DNA of 64,000 nt from an uncultured Candidatus Saccharibacteria bacterium (GCA_947087275.1 CAMUBZ010000002.1:60751-124750); one strand, 5' to 3'; shown: positions 44,505-52,761, counted from the stretch's first letter. The notes: generated by a model from the letters alone, not told the origin. Numbers and translations: made by a program.

Positions 44505-45101
44505 GTGGCAAGTTCACGGAAAACTACACGAAAAATGGATACAGGCGATAAGGGCGGGTTTACCATTATTGAGGTGGTGTTGGTGCTCGCTATCGCTGGT
44601 TTGATTTTCTTGATGGTGTTTATTGCGCTTCCAGCGTTGCAGCGGAGTCAGCGTGATACTGAGCGTCGTAATATGTTGGCAAACGTTGCTACGCAGATTA
44701 CACAGTACCAGACCAACAACAACGGTAAGTTGCCAAATGATGGTAATGTGGACGCTGTGGAAGATGGGCAATTGGAGCCGATGGACACATGGGAATGTTC
44801 ACGTAGCAACCCAAATGCAGCGAAGTGTTTTATTCGCAACTACATGAACGGTGTGAACGCGACCGAGAACGCATTTATTGATCCACAGGGTTGGGCTTAC
44901 GGTTTGACGATTGCTAATTTGGGTGACGTCTCGGACGGTGAGTTCTATCTTTCCAATGATGATTATAATGAATATATGGTGTACATCTTGAAGAAGGCTA
45001 AGTGTAACGGTGAAACTGCTGTGACTTCGAACAATGCTCGGGATTATGCGATTATGTATAAACTTGAGGGGTCGGGTGTATATTGCCAAGATAACCAATA
45101 A
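44505..45101 (+). CDS. Type IV pilin-like prepilin
   Basis: 198 aa. A basic leader peptide ends in K-G-G, followed by F-T-I-I-E-V-V-L-V-L-A-I-A-G, the class III signal cleaved by PilD after Gly. The mature part has a long helix, four Cys and a D-rich C-terminus. GTG start at 44505 with GAAAGGAAAA upstream; ATG 44535 is a shorter alternative. It follows pilC. The R2 terminator element lies right after its stop. Confidence 0.92.
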   Translation: MASSRKTTRKMDTGDKGGFTIIEVVLVLAIAGLIFLMVFIALPALQRSQRDTERRNMLANVATQITQYQTNNNGKLPNDGNVDAVEDGQLEPMDTWECSRSNPNAAKCFIRNYMNGVNATENAFIDPQGWAYGLTIANLGDVSDGEFYLSNDDYNEYMVYILKKAKCNGETAVTSNNARDYAIMYKLEGSGVYCQDNQ

Positions 45102-45109
45102 AGCATTTT

Positions 45110-45229
45110 GACGGCTACCTAGGTTACATAATTTTCTAGAGCCCGGTGCCGTCTCTCAAAAAAGGAGCCTTGTAGGCTCCTTTTTTGATCCGGCGTCAGC
45201 CGTTTTATATGTTCTCGAAAATTAGTAAC
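45110..45229 (+). other. R2 element copy 2: long inverted repeat enclosing a bidirectional terminator
   Basis: A GACGGC/GCCGTC stem, imperfect outer arms (GTTACATAATTTTC and GAAAATTAGTAAC), and a central A6-GGAGCC...GGCTCC-T6 terminator (45158-45186). Motifs shared with copy 1: CCCGGTG, CTCTC before the A-run, AGCCGTTTTATATGTTCT after the T-run. Confidence 0.7.
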
Positions 45230-45290
45230 ACTGGCGCGCCGTGCAATGATATTATTTTCTGGATAAAACTTTTATGGTAAAATGGAGGGT

Positions 45291-46154
45291 ATGATGGATA
45301 CAGTTGTGACGATTGCGATTTTGGCAATGATGTTTATGCTAGGTGCGGTGTTTGGCTCGTTTGCATGTTGCCAAGCATGGCGGTGGCGTTATCATGCCGT
45401 AAAGAAAAAGGATCTGGGGCAGTGGTCGGTATGCATGCACTGCAAGAAGCGCATTAAATGGTATGATAATATTCCGATTTTTTCGTGGTTGATTTTGCGC
45501 GGGAAGTGCCGGAATTGCCATAAAAAGATTGGCATTGCAGACTTTTTGTCGGAAATCAGTTTGGCGGTGGCATTTTTGATGATGAGTTGGGCATATTTGT
45601 TGCCGATTTTGACACAATGGGATATCTTGGCGTTGCATCCGGAATTTTTGGCGGTACGGTTGGCGATTTTTGTTGTGATTTTGATTCTGCTGGTGGTGCT
45701 AATGGTGTTGGCGGTATATGACGCTAAGTGGGGAGAATTGCCAACAGTGCTTTTGATGTTAGCAATTATCATCGGAGCAATGGTTTTCTTGTTGAAGATT
45801 TATGAAGAGCGATTGGTGGATAATAGTGATGTGCTGGGTCTGATGTGGAGTGCGCTGGGCGGAGTGCTGATTCTATCGGGAACGTGTTTTGTGATCTATA
45901 AGGCATCAAAGGAGCGATTGATGGGCGGGGGAGATTGGCTACTTGCATTGTCGTTGGCTTTGGCGCTGTCGGACTGGTGGTTGGCGCTGTGGACAATCTT
46001 TTTGGCAAATTTGTTGGGAGATGTGATTGCGCTGCCGAGTGCGTTGAAGAAGAAGGGGCATGTGGTGCATTTTGGGCCGTTTTTGGTGGCGGCATTTGTG
46101 ATTGTGATGGTGTTGGGGAATTGTTTGCCACTATTGATACAAGTGGGGATATAG
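45291..46154 (+). CDS. pilD: Prepilin peptidase (A24), PilD-like
   Basis: 287 aa, multi-spanning. Zinc-type C-x-x-C pairs (C-M-H-C and C-R-N-C) near residues 45 and 70; catalytic Asp in Y-D-A-K-W-G-E near 145 and in G-G-G-D-W near 210 (G-x-G-D motif). It cleaves and N-methylates the prepilin encoded just upstream. TAAAAT lies 7 nt before the ATG; 45282 is an alternative ATG inside that -10. It ends the pilus cluster. Confidence 0.92.
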   Translation: MMDTVVTIAILAMMFMLGAVFGSFACCQAWRWRYHAVKKKDLGQWSVCMHCKKRIKWYDNIPIFSWLILRGKCRNCHKKIGIADFLSEISLAVAFLMMSWAYLLPILTQWDILALHPEFLAVRLAIFVVILILLVVLMVLAVYDAKWGELPTVLLMLAIIIGAMVFLLKIYEERLVDNSDVLGLMWSALGGVLILSGTCFVIYKASKERLMGGGDWLLALSLALALSDWWLALWTIFLANLLGDVIALPSALKKKGHVVHFGPFLVAAFVIVMVLGNCLPLLIQVGI

Positions 46155-46200
46155 GATTCAGAAAAACACTTGCGTTTTGTAAAAGTGTGCTATAATAAGA

Positions 46201-46349
46201 GTGTCTAAGTCAAATCATAGCCAATTTTTGGATAAGTTCATTTTGAATAATCATTTATAGAAAAACTGCAGTTTAGCGGCATCGCGTAAATAATCAGTTT
46301 TTCGTAAATGGTTATGAACGGCTTAGACACCTCGCGGTGTCGCTTTTTG
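46201..46349 (+). promoter_or_regulatory. Riboswitch-like attenuator R1-B
   Basis: TATAAT (46191-46196), then GTGTCTAAG pairing with CTTAGACAC (46322-46330), nested GAAAAACTG/CAGTTTTTC and TAATCATTTA/TAAATGGTTA stems, and a GACACC-TCGC-GGTGTC terminator plus CTTTTT that shares the closing-stem 3' arm. Confidence 0.7.
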
Positions 46350-46512
46350 TATCGGCGATAGTTCCTTCTATAACCCAAACATGACCTTTAACGTTTGGCA
46401 AAGTAGATTGCACATGCAATATAGGCGACATCCGAGGTGGCTAACAACATAAAACTAGGCAAGAAAATGCGAGTGAGTGATGTCGTGTTTTTGATGCCTA
46501 AATGGAGGTAAA
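46350..46512 (+). other. Leader between R1-B and the FISUMP gene
   Basis: About 160 nt after the terminator. No gene seen; the SD GGAGG for the 46513 gene is at its end. Confidence 0.5.
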
Positions 46513-47763
46513 ATGGGGAAGAGTAAAATCAACTTTTGGGGGAAGGTGAGTGTGGGTTTGATATTGCTGCTATTGGTAATGATGTTATGTCCAATAAATG
46601 AACAAACGCATGCGGAAACATCGGATAACCCCGATGAGGTATTGGGAATACAAGATGTAAATACGGAGACGCGACTATGGGTGCAGCCCGTGGTGTCGGT
46701 GGCGTTGTCGCCCAAGGTGGATATTGAAATCACGCCAACTTCGACGGGAAGTTTTAGTCAAAGTTCGGCGGATTTGAGCATTGCGACAAATAGCAAAGAT
46801 GGAATGAAGGTGTTACTGAATGCGGTTGGTGGCACGTCCTTGAATCCGGCAGGAGAAACAGGCACGCAAGTGATTGAAAGTATCAAGACGACGGTGGCAA
46901 AGGGAGATTTTGCGTCCAATAGTTGGGGGTATTATGTGGGGGTGAATGAGCCAGGAGCAACAGATAAATTTTCTCCGATTCCACAGACGAGTACAGAGGT
47001 ACTGCGGACGGAGACCTCGTCGACACAGCAAACTTATAAGGTGACTTTTGGTACGATGATTGATTCAAGTTTGCCAGCGGGGTTATATAAGAGTTCGGTG
47101 ATGGTGTCGGTGGTGATAAATCCAATCCAGGCAGTGTCAATTAATGATTTGTATTATTTGCAGGATATTAAGCCAGAGATTTGTGCGGCGAGTAAGATCT
47201 GGGAAAGTGAGAGTGATAGCAAAAGTTTGGTGGATTATCGAGATGGTAAGGCGTATAAAGTGGCGCGCCTGAAAGATGGAAATTGCTGGATGCAGGAGAA
47301 TTTGGCTTTGGGGCTTTCGAAGAGTAAGGCTTTGACGCCTAGCGACACAGATATTCCAGCGAGTTGGACGCCGACGGTAAATGTGGCGAGCGCGGACAAT
47401 ATGACTTATGCTGCGGGTGTGGCCTTGGCGGGTACTCAAGGTACGGCAACGACGAATGGGGCGGAATATGCGGGGAGTATTTGTCCGAAGGGTTGGAAAT
47501 TGCCGTTGGGTGGGACGGCGAATCAGAACGTGTCGGGGAGTTTATATAATTTAGTTATTAATGCACATGGGGCTACGGTGAAAACTGCTGTTAATGCGCC
47601 GTTGTATTTTGTGGGGGCTGATTATGTTTCTCGCACGGCACGTTCGAGTAGTGAGGCGTGGACCGATAGGATATATGTGCCTAGTTATTTTGCTTGGGCA
47701 TCAGGTGAGCCGTTTACGGATCCGGTGGCGGTGAGGTGCGTGGTGACTGTGGGCGGGGAATGA
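46513..47763 (+). CDS. FISUMP-domain secreted surface protein
   Basis: 416 aa. Signal peptide (V-G-L-I-L-L-L-L-V-M-M-L-C) with likely cleavage near H-A-E-T. Residues ~40-200 are beta-rich; a FISUMP domain spans ~215-416 (D-Y-R-D-G-K-A-Y, D-G-N-C-W-M-Q-E-N-L, C-P-K-G-W-K-L-P, V-A-V-R-C-V). Its C-terminal segment corresponds in position to the silent cassettes but lacks their VRSG and FPLRC tail nucleotides. SD GGAGG precedes the ATG; expression is probably attenuated by R1-B. Confidence 0.82.
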   Translation: MGKSKINFWGKVSVGLILLLLVMMLCPINEQTHAETSDNPDEVLGIQDVNTETRLWVQPVVSVALSPKVDIEITPTSTGSFSQSSADLSIATNSKDGMKVLLNAVGGTSLNPAGETGTQVIESIKTTVAKGDFASNSWGYYVGVNEPGATDKFSPIPQTSTEVLRTETSSTQQTYKVTFGTMIDSSLPAGLYKSSVMVSVVINPIQAVSINDLYYLQDIKPEICAASKIWESESDSKSLVDYRDGKAYKVARLKDGNCWMQENLALGLSKSKALTPSDTDIPASWTPTVNVASADNMTYAAGVALAGTQGTATTNGAEYAGSICPKGWKLPLGGTANQNVSGSLYNLVINAHGATVKTAVNAPLYFVGADYVSRTARSSSEAWTDRIYVPSYFAWASGEPFTDPVAVRCVVTVGGE

Positions 47764-47782
47764 TAAGCCTCACTCTCTACAT

Positions 47783-47870
47783 AGCCAGCTAACTGTCGTT
47801 GTCTGGTATGGATGTCGATTCGGAAAAGAATGAAAGTTTACTTTCATTCTTTTTCACTTATACTCCTACA
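47783..47870. repeat. Hairpin segment between CTCTACATA and ACTCCTACATA
   Basis: Starts TACATAGCCAGC and contains a long palindrome with GAATGAAAGT and ACTTTCATTC arms (47828-47849) plus T5. The same type of segment lies beside elements A and C. Confidence 0.5.
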
Positions 47871-48096
47871 TACCTAATACAGTACTAAGGCAGCGGAGGG
47901 GGAAAGCGAACCAACGTTCAAAGGGTCCTTCTGACGGATCAACAGTAGAGATATTGAAGCTCAGGTGATAGGCAGTCGCAGATAATATGGATGTATAACT
48001 TATCGCTCTTGACGGCCATTCATAACCTGCTTGACCAGCTAGATTAAAAGTAGTTCCGTTGTTTATTCCTGGAAGATAGAGTTGCCCGCTGCGCAC
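47862..48096 (-). repeat. Silent FISUMP cassette C8
   Basis: Head at 48086-48096; tail to 47862. Encodes VRSG-Q-L-Y-L-P ... F-P-L-R-C-L-S-T-V-L-G-M. Confidence 0.85.
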
Positions 48097-48150
48097 GAAA
48101 ACAAAAAGAAGGTAACCTATTGCCCAATACTGGGCGCATTTACCTTCTGA
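48097..48150 (-). terminator. Terminator of the nuclease gene, just before C8 head
   Basis: On the minus strand AGAAGGTAA...TTACCTTCT with an inner GCCCA/TGGGC stem, followed by TTTTTG, then the C8 head. Confidence 0.8.
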
Positions 48151-48172
48151 TACCCAAAGTATATCAGGCATC

Positions 48173-48565
48173 TTATATAATGTCAATAATTCTGTCAGAC
48201 TTCGTAATGAGAAGAACATGCTTTAATGGCATTCGCTTTGTATTGAGAATAAAGCCGATACGCTGTGCAACCCTTCGACTATCCAATTTAGATGTAGCCA
48301 AAAGCGTGATAATAACATTACTAGACTGCTTACTAGCCTTACGCAAATTATCTTCAATAGTGTGCCGACCATTACCTTTGATATTCTTAATCTCCCAAAA
48401 TTGTCCAGTCCTAACGACCTGAATATCTGGCGTTGTCGCAACACCACGTTTAACAAAAAGAATGTCGCTTTGGAACTTTTCTGCACAAAGACGCGCAACG
48501 GCCTTCTCATATTTATCCGGTTCAGGTTTGAGCCCAATGGGAATAATCAGATTATATTGTTTCAT
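48173..48565 (-). CDS. CdiA-CT-like PD-(D/E)XK nuclease (toxin-like)
   Basis: 130 aa. P-D-I-Q-V ... F-W-E-I-K-N-I-K-G-N-G supplies the Asp and E-x-K of the fold; K-A-S-K-Q-S-S-N-V-I-I-T-L matches the CdiA C-terminal tRNase pattern and aligns with the 23302 gene (H-A-S-H-Q-A-E-N-I-I-I-D-L). It is diverged from that gene elsewhere. Promoter sequence before the ATG (TTGTGCTAGGCTGAAGAA) resembles the one at 23302. No immunity gene is visible. Cargo of element B. Confidence 0.7.
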   Translation of the reverse strand: MKQYNLIIPIGLKPEPDKYEKAVARLCAEKFQSDILFVKRGVATTPDIQVVRTGQFWEIKNIKGNGRHTIEDNLRKASKQSSNVIITLLATSKLDSRRVAQRIGFILNTKRMPLKHVLLITKSDRIIDII

Positions 48566-48656
48566 TTCTTCAGCCTAGCACAAATCTTCTTAAATTAACA
48601 AGCATAACCGATAATAAACTATGATCATGAGCAATTTCTACAGGTATAAAATTACA

Positions 48657-48685
48657 TTGAACTTGTACAGTCTATACAGGTTCAA
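48657..48685. repeat. Palindrome TTGAACTTGTA/TACAGGTTCAA
   Basis: About 11-bp arms with one mismatch, 12 nt before the head of C9, followed by GTTTTG; a likely terminator or insulator hairpin. Confidence 0.65.
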
Positions 48686-48696
48686 GTTTTGTATTC

Positions 48697-48926
48697 GTGC
48701 GCAGCGGGGTGCTTTCTCCGAATAATGGTAAGTTTTGGACTGCGGGTCTTGAAGGTCATTGGTGGTCATCATATGGTACGGATATACGCCATGATGATGC
48801 TGTTGTACTTAGCGGTTACTATATGAGTTTTAATTCTATGGGTGTAAATCCATCACGTGGGCCAGATTATCGTTACTACGCTTTCCCCCTCCGCTGCCTT
48901 AGTACTGTATTAGGTATGTAGGAGTG
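48697..48926 (+). repeat. Silent FISUMP cassette C9
   Basis: Head at 48697-48707; tail to 48926. Encodes VRSG-V-L-S-P-N-N ... Y-A-F-P-L-R-C-L-S-T-V-L-G-M. Confidence 0.85.
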
Positions 48927-48947
48927 GGGGTATGTTATAATATGGTT

Positions 48948-49898
48948 ATGCAAGAACTGTATGTGTCGGATTTGATTACGGATTATCTGGAGCATTTGGA
49001 AGTGGAACGGGGGCGGTCGACGCGGACGTCGGTGAATTACGAACGGTATTTGTTCCGGTTTTTGGATATGGCGGAAGAAATTGCGGGGAAAGACGATGGG
49101 CTAAAACCGGAGGATATTACAAGGGAGTTGGTGCGGAAGTTTCGTTTGCAGTTGAATCGGGTACAGAATGAGCGTGGTGAAGGTTTGAAGCCGATTACGC
49201 AGGCTTACCATTTGATTGCTTTGCGCGGATTCCTCAAATATTTGGCGCAGCGCGAGATCCCATCGCTTGACCCAAGTTTGATTGAATTGCCACATATCGT
49301 ACGGCCGCAGGTGACTTTTTTGCATTATGACGAGGTGGAGGCATTGCTGAAGGAAATTGATACGAGTACGGAGACTGGACTAAGAGATCGGGCGATTATT
49401 GAGCTACTATTCTCGGGTGGGCTACGTGTGTCGGAATTAGTGAAGCTGAATCGAGATTCGATTAACCTTGCGCGGCGGGAGTTTATCGTGCGGGGGAAGG
49501 GGAGCAAGGATCGGCCGGTTTTTATTTCGCCATCGGCGGCGGATTGGGTGGAACAATATCTAAATATGCGGACGGATACGCTGGCGCCGCTCTTCTTGAA
49601 TAATAGCAAACATACTCAGGAGGTGGATACGAGTGGGGATTATCGGCGTTTGACGCCGCGGTCGATTGAGCGGATTGTGCAAAAATATGCGAAGTTGGCG
49701 GGCATTACGAAACATGTGTCGCCACATACTCTTAGGCATAGTTTTGCGACGGATTTGCTGATGAATGGGGCAGATTTGCGTTCGGTGCAGACGATGCTGG
49801 GGCATGCGGATATTTCTACGACGCAGATTTATACACACGTGACGGATCAGCACTTGAAAGAGGTGCATGATCGGTTCCATACAGAGACTACCGAATGA
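48948..49898 (+). CDS. xer: Tyrosine recombinase XerC/XerD family
   Basis: 316 aa. N-terminal SAM-like core-binding domain (~1-110) and C-terminal catalytic domain with the full set: Arg in G-L-R-V-S-E-L, Lys in R-G-K-G-S-K-D, H-T-L-R-H, G-H-A-D-I-S, and the Tyr nucleophile in T-Q-I-Y-T-H. TATAAT ends 6 nt before ATG 48948, itself 22 bp beyond the tail of C9. It may be the housekeeping Xer acting with FtsK, or the enzyme moving the cassettes; position alone cannot decide. Confidence 0.93.
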   Translation: MQELYVSDLITDYLEHLEVERGRSTRTSVNYERYLFRFLDMAEEIAGKDDGLKPEDITRELVRKFRLQLNRVQNERGEGLKPITQAYHLIALRGFLKYLAQREIPSLDPSLIELPHIVRPQVTFLHYDEVEALLKEIDTSTETGLRDRAIIELLFSGGLRVSELVKLNRDSINLARREFIVRGKGSKDRPVFISPSAADWVEQYLNMRTDTLAPLFLNNSKHTQEVDTSGDYRRLTPRSIERIVQKYAKLAGITKHVSPHTLRHSFATDLLMNGADLRSVQTMLGHADISTTQIYTHVTDQHLKEVHDRFHTETTE

Positions 49899-50365
49899 AA
49901 CCGCAAAAGATAATTTATGTGTTTGACGGTGTGGTATTTGATAAACAGGGTAGGATTTTGATTGACCAGCGAGTGGGAGATACGTTGGAGTCAGTGAATG
50001 GCTTGTGGGAAGTGCCAGGAGGGAAGTTGGAATTTGGGGAGACACCAGAGCAAGCGATTGAGCGGGAGATTTTGGAAGAAATTGGTTGCAAGGTGAAGGC
50101 GAAAAAGTTGATACCTTATACAGATATTGGGACCTTGGAATATCCAGATAAGTTACAACATACAGTGGTGTTTTATTATATTTGTGAGTTGATGGACGAT
50201 GATTTTGTGGAAGTGCACGACCATAAAATTGGGGGGTATCGGTGGGTAAAGCCAGAAGAGTTGGATGATTATGAGTTTATGTTTGGGAATCGGGCAGCGA
50301 TTAATATGGCGTTGCAGTTGAAGGATGCGAAACCTTTGGAGGGGAAGAGCCAGGTGTGGAGTTAG
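49895..50365 (+). CDS. NUDIX hydrolase
   Basis: 156 aa. The Nudix box G-G-K-L-E-F-G-E-T-P-E-Q ... R-E-I-L-E-E-I-G spans ~40-63 with all consensus residues. Such enzymes hydrolyse nucleoside-diphosphate derivatives; substrate not determined. The start overlaps the xer stop by 4 nt (ATGA), so the two are co-translated. Confidence 0.9.
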   Translation: MKPQKIIYVFDGVVFDKQGRILIDQRVGDTLESVNGLWEVPGGKLEFGETPEQAIEREILEEIGCKVKAKKLIPYTDIGTLEYPDKLQHTVVFYYICELMDDDFVEVHDHKIGGYRWVKPEELDDYEFMFGNRAAINMALQLKDAKPLEGKSQVWS

Positions 50366-50381
50366 TTGTCTCTCATACTCC

Positions 50382-50470
50382 TACATAGCCAGGTGACGTT
50401 AGTCACCTGGCTATGGACGTCGGCTCAGAAGTAAAAAGTGCATGCCCTTTTTACTTCGTTCGACTCCTAC
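50382..50470. repeat. Hairpin segment between two ACTCCTACATA copies
   Basis: Contains a perfect palindrome CATAGCCAGGTGAC-GTTA-GTCACCTGGCTATG and a second hairpin (GTAAAAAG/CTTTTTAC) before the tail of C10. Confidence 0.6.
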
Positions 50471-50676
50471 ATACCTAATACAGTACTAAGGCAGCGGAGG
50501 GGGAAAGCGTTATGTCTAGGACTGAGATTGTTCGAGGAAAAAGTTGTAGTTTGCAAGTATGGTGCATAACTACGTGAAGTGTTAGTATAGGTTCGAGCAG
50601 ACCACCAAACACCAACTTGCCCAGCGCCAGTATACGTACCAGAAGTATCCTCCAAGTAAACATACCCGCTGCGCAC
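50463..50676 (-). repeat. Silent FISUMP cassette C10
   Basis: Head at 50666-50676; tail to 50463. Upstream of the head the frame gives MVDKLKI, as at C2. Encodes VRSG-Y-V-Y-L ... F-P-L-R-C-L-S-T-V-L-G-M. Confidence 0.85.
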
Positions 50677-50732
50677 GATTTTTAGTTTATCGACCAAAAA
50701 TTTGATGAAATTATAGAGGTAAATATGGTTTT

Positions 50733-50755
50733 AACTTGTACATGCCGTACAAGTT
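50733..50755. repeat. Palindrome AACTTGTAC/GTACAAGTT between C10 and C11
   Basis: Perfect 9-bp arms with a 5-nt loop in the common spacer of the pair. Confidence 0.7.
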
Positions 50756-50767
50756 CATTTACTCTTC

Positions 50768-50970
50768 GTGCGCAGCGGTGGTCTTGGTCTACATATCATT
50801 GCTGGTGTTTTTCGGAACGCTGGTCAGTGTGGCTATGGTCGTTCATCACGCGCCAATGCTTATTATATGTTACGCTTCGTAGATAATATTATTGAACCGT
50901 CAATTAGCGGTAATGCTTCTGATGGCTACCCCCTCCGCTGCCTTAGTACTGTATTAGGTATGTAGGAGTG
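50768..50970 (+). repeat. Silent FISUMP cassette C11
   Basis: Head at 50768-50778; tail to 50970. The shortest cassette (VRSG-G-L-G-L ... G-Y-P-L-R-C-L-S-T-V-L-G-M). Confidence 0.85.
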
Positions 50971-51022
50971 GGCGTATGATATAATACGAAGAGATAGATT
51001 GGTGAGAAAGGTGGTGGGGTGA

Positions 51023-51805
51023 ATGAAGAAGGAGTCAAAAACTATCATTGTAATCCCGGCCGAAGGTGATTCGGTGGAAACTGAGGCGGTGTACGTTAGG
51101 AGACTAAAGAATTATTGCAACAAAGAGCATCGGGAGCAACCGAATATTTTGGTGTTTGAACACGATTATACCAGCAAGAATGCAGAGGATGTGGTGCTCA
51201 GTACGATTTTCCGGGTGCGTGAGTTTACTGAGGAATACCTAGCAACCAAAAAGCATCGGGGCGAGGTGGAGATCCACGCTCAAGGGGGATTAGGGGCGTT
51301 GGTAGCCTACGAATTTTTGTATTATTGTCCAGGGCGAATCGACACAGTTTTTATGGTGGGTGGAGCGCCGTGCGATGCAATGACGTGGGTTGCCAAAATA
51401 TTTCATCAGAAATTGATATACTTCTGGTATGCATTTCGGTGGTTGATACCGTTCTTTGCAGACGACCCCAACCCGACTAATGATGCGGCAATTGAGGAAA
51501 TTAAGGCGTCTTCGACGGCGGTGATGCGGGCGTTCCCAAAAGTTTATCGGAACCAATTAGCTGCAATTGGGGAATGGCATTTGCCGTCAGATTGGCAAGT
51601 GACACGTGGGTGCAAGGTATATTATGTGCCCAATGGCGAAACTGTGCGACCGAAGTGGTGGGATAATACCTATGATGATGCTAAGGCCAAAGCGTTTTGG
51701 GTGCAACGGGGAGCGTTATTGACGGAGCGACCGGGTAATAATTTTAGTTTCTACAGTTTGATGCCAGCGCGCGAGTTGTTTAAGGTGATGGACAAAGTGC
51801 GTTGA
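51023..51805 (+). CDS. Alpha/beta-hydrolase-like protein of unknown function
   Basis: 260 aa. I-I-V-I-P-A-E-G near the N-terminus and H-A-Q-G-G-L-G-A-L-V-A-Y-E-F near residue 90 look like the strand-nucleophile elbow of an alpha/beta hydrolase, but the nucleophile position is Gly instead of Ser. A W-W-D motif occurs near residue 212. It may be a non-catalytic member. SD-like AGAAAGGTGG upstream. A terminator follows at 51811-51845. Confidence 0.55.
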   Translation: MKKESKTIIVIPAEGDSVETEAVYVRRLKNYCNKEHREQPNILVFEHDYTSKNAEDVVLSTIFRVREFTEEYLATKKHRGEVEIHAQGGLGALVAYEFLYYCPGRIDTVFMVGGAPCDAMTWVAKIFHQKLIYFWYAFRWLIPFFADDPNPTNDAAIEEIKASSTAVMRAFPKVYRNQLAAIGEWHLPSDWQVTRGCKVYYVPNGETVRPKWWDNTYDDAKAKAFWVQRGALLTERPGNNFSFYSLMPARELFKVMDKVR

Positions 51806-51810
51806 GAGAG

Positions 51811-51845
51811 TACCTTGCTGGGGTTACCTAGCAGGGTATTTTTAT
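51811..51845 (+). terminator. Terminator after 51023-51805 gene
   Basis: TACCTTGCT...AGCAGGGTA stem followed by TTTTT. Confidence 0.8.
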
Positions 51846-51886
51846 TTTGTAGTATATGGTATAATTAGAAAAAGAAAAGGAGTTTT

Positions 51887-52402
51887 ATGGGAAAAGAAAA
51901 AGACCTAGTAGAACGCAGTTTGGTGGTATTGAAACCGGACTCAGTGCAACGCGGTATCGTGGGTGAAATTATCACACGGTTTGAGCGTGTGGGCTTGAAA
52001 ATTGTTGGCCTCAAGATGGTGATGCCAGATGAAGACCAATATCGTGCGCATTACGAGGATATCGGTCAGATGATTACGCGTCGTGGTGAGCAGGCATTTC
52101 GTTATAACTTGAACTATATGATGACGGGGCCAGTAATTGCAATGGTGCTTGAGGGAATCGAGGCGGTGCCGTTGGTGCGCAAGATTGTTGGGCCGACTGA
52201 GCCAAAATCGGCAGAAATGGGTACAATTCGTGGTGACTACGCACACATGAGTTTTGGTTATTCCGATGCGAAGGGCGTGGGTGTGCCAAACTTGGTACAT
52301 GCGTCCGGTAGTAAGGAAGAAGCCAAGAAGGAAATTGCTTTGTGGTTTAAACCGGAAGAGTTGTACGATTATTCTGATCTTAACGAGAAGTATACACGCT
52401 AG
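51887..52402 (+). CDS. ndk: Nucleoside diphosphate kinase
   Basis: 171 aa, longer than the usual ~140 aa by an internal segment and a C-terminal extension. N-terminal V-V-L-K-P-D-S-V-Q-R-G; R-G-D-Y-A before the active-site His, in N-L-V-H-A-S; then A-K-K-E-I-A-L-W-F. It phosphorylates nucleoside diphosphates. SD AAAAGGAG precedes the ATG. A strong terminator follows. Confidence 0.94.
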   Translation: MGKEKDLVERSLVVLKPDSVQRGIVGEIITRFERVGLKIVGLKMVMPDEDQYRAHYEDIGQMITRRGEQAFRYNLNYMMTGPVIAMVLEGIEAVPLVRKIVGPTEPKSAEMGTIRGDYAHMSFGYSDAKGVGVPNLVHASGSKEEAKKEIALWFKPEELYDYSDLNEKYTR

Positions 52403-52405
52403 ATT

Positions 52406-52439
52406 AAAAAATACCCGTGGTGTGCCATGGGTATTTTTT
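52406..52439 (+). terminator. Bidirectional terminator of ndk
   Basis: A6-TACCC...GGGTA-T6 hairpin ending just before the tail of C12. Confidence 0.85.
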
Positions 52440-52445
52440 GTTCCC

Positions 52446-52668
52446 ACTCCTACATACCTAATACAGTACTAAGGCAGCGAAGGGGGAAAGCGTAGTAACG
52501 ACTGTCTTCTGCTGAGGGCAAGTTGATATTTATTTTGACATATAGGTTATAAGCAAGGGGCTGAGATGCCCCATATGACGACCAACCCAATATGTTTTGT
52601 GCACCATTCCAAAATACATTACTTGTTCTTCCATTAGAACCAGTCAAATCCATAGTCCCGCTGCGCAC
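52446..52668 (-). repeat. Silent FISUMP cassette C12
   Basis: Head at 52658-52668; tail to 52446, with CAGCGAAGGGGG instead of CAGCGGAGGGGG. Encodes VRSG-T-M-D-L ... Y-A-F-P-L-R-C-L-S-T-V-L-G-M. Confidence 0.85.
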
Positions 52669-52761
52669 GAAAGATTTTTTATAAAAACATCATACTTGTG
52701 CTTGCTAAATTTTTTGTTTTTACTATATACTGCTCGCAGAGCCTAACTTTTGCCGGCATTA

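Larger units (their letters stand above)
47862..48926. mobile_element. Head-to-head cassette-pair element B with nuclease cargo
   Basis: Inverted invariant tails at 47862 and 48926 bound cassette C8 (-), a nuclease gene (-), a palindrome, and cassette C9 (+). The Xer recombinase gene begins 22 bp past its right end. Confidence 0.65.
50463..50970. mobile_element. Head-to-head cassette-pair element C without cargo gene
   Basis: Minimal form: C10 (-), a ~90-bp spacer with one palindrome, C11 (+), with inverted tails as ends. It lies between the NUDIX gene and the gene at 51023. Confidence 0.65.
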
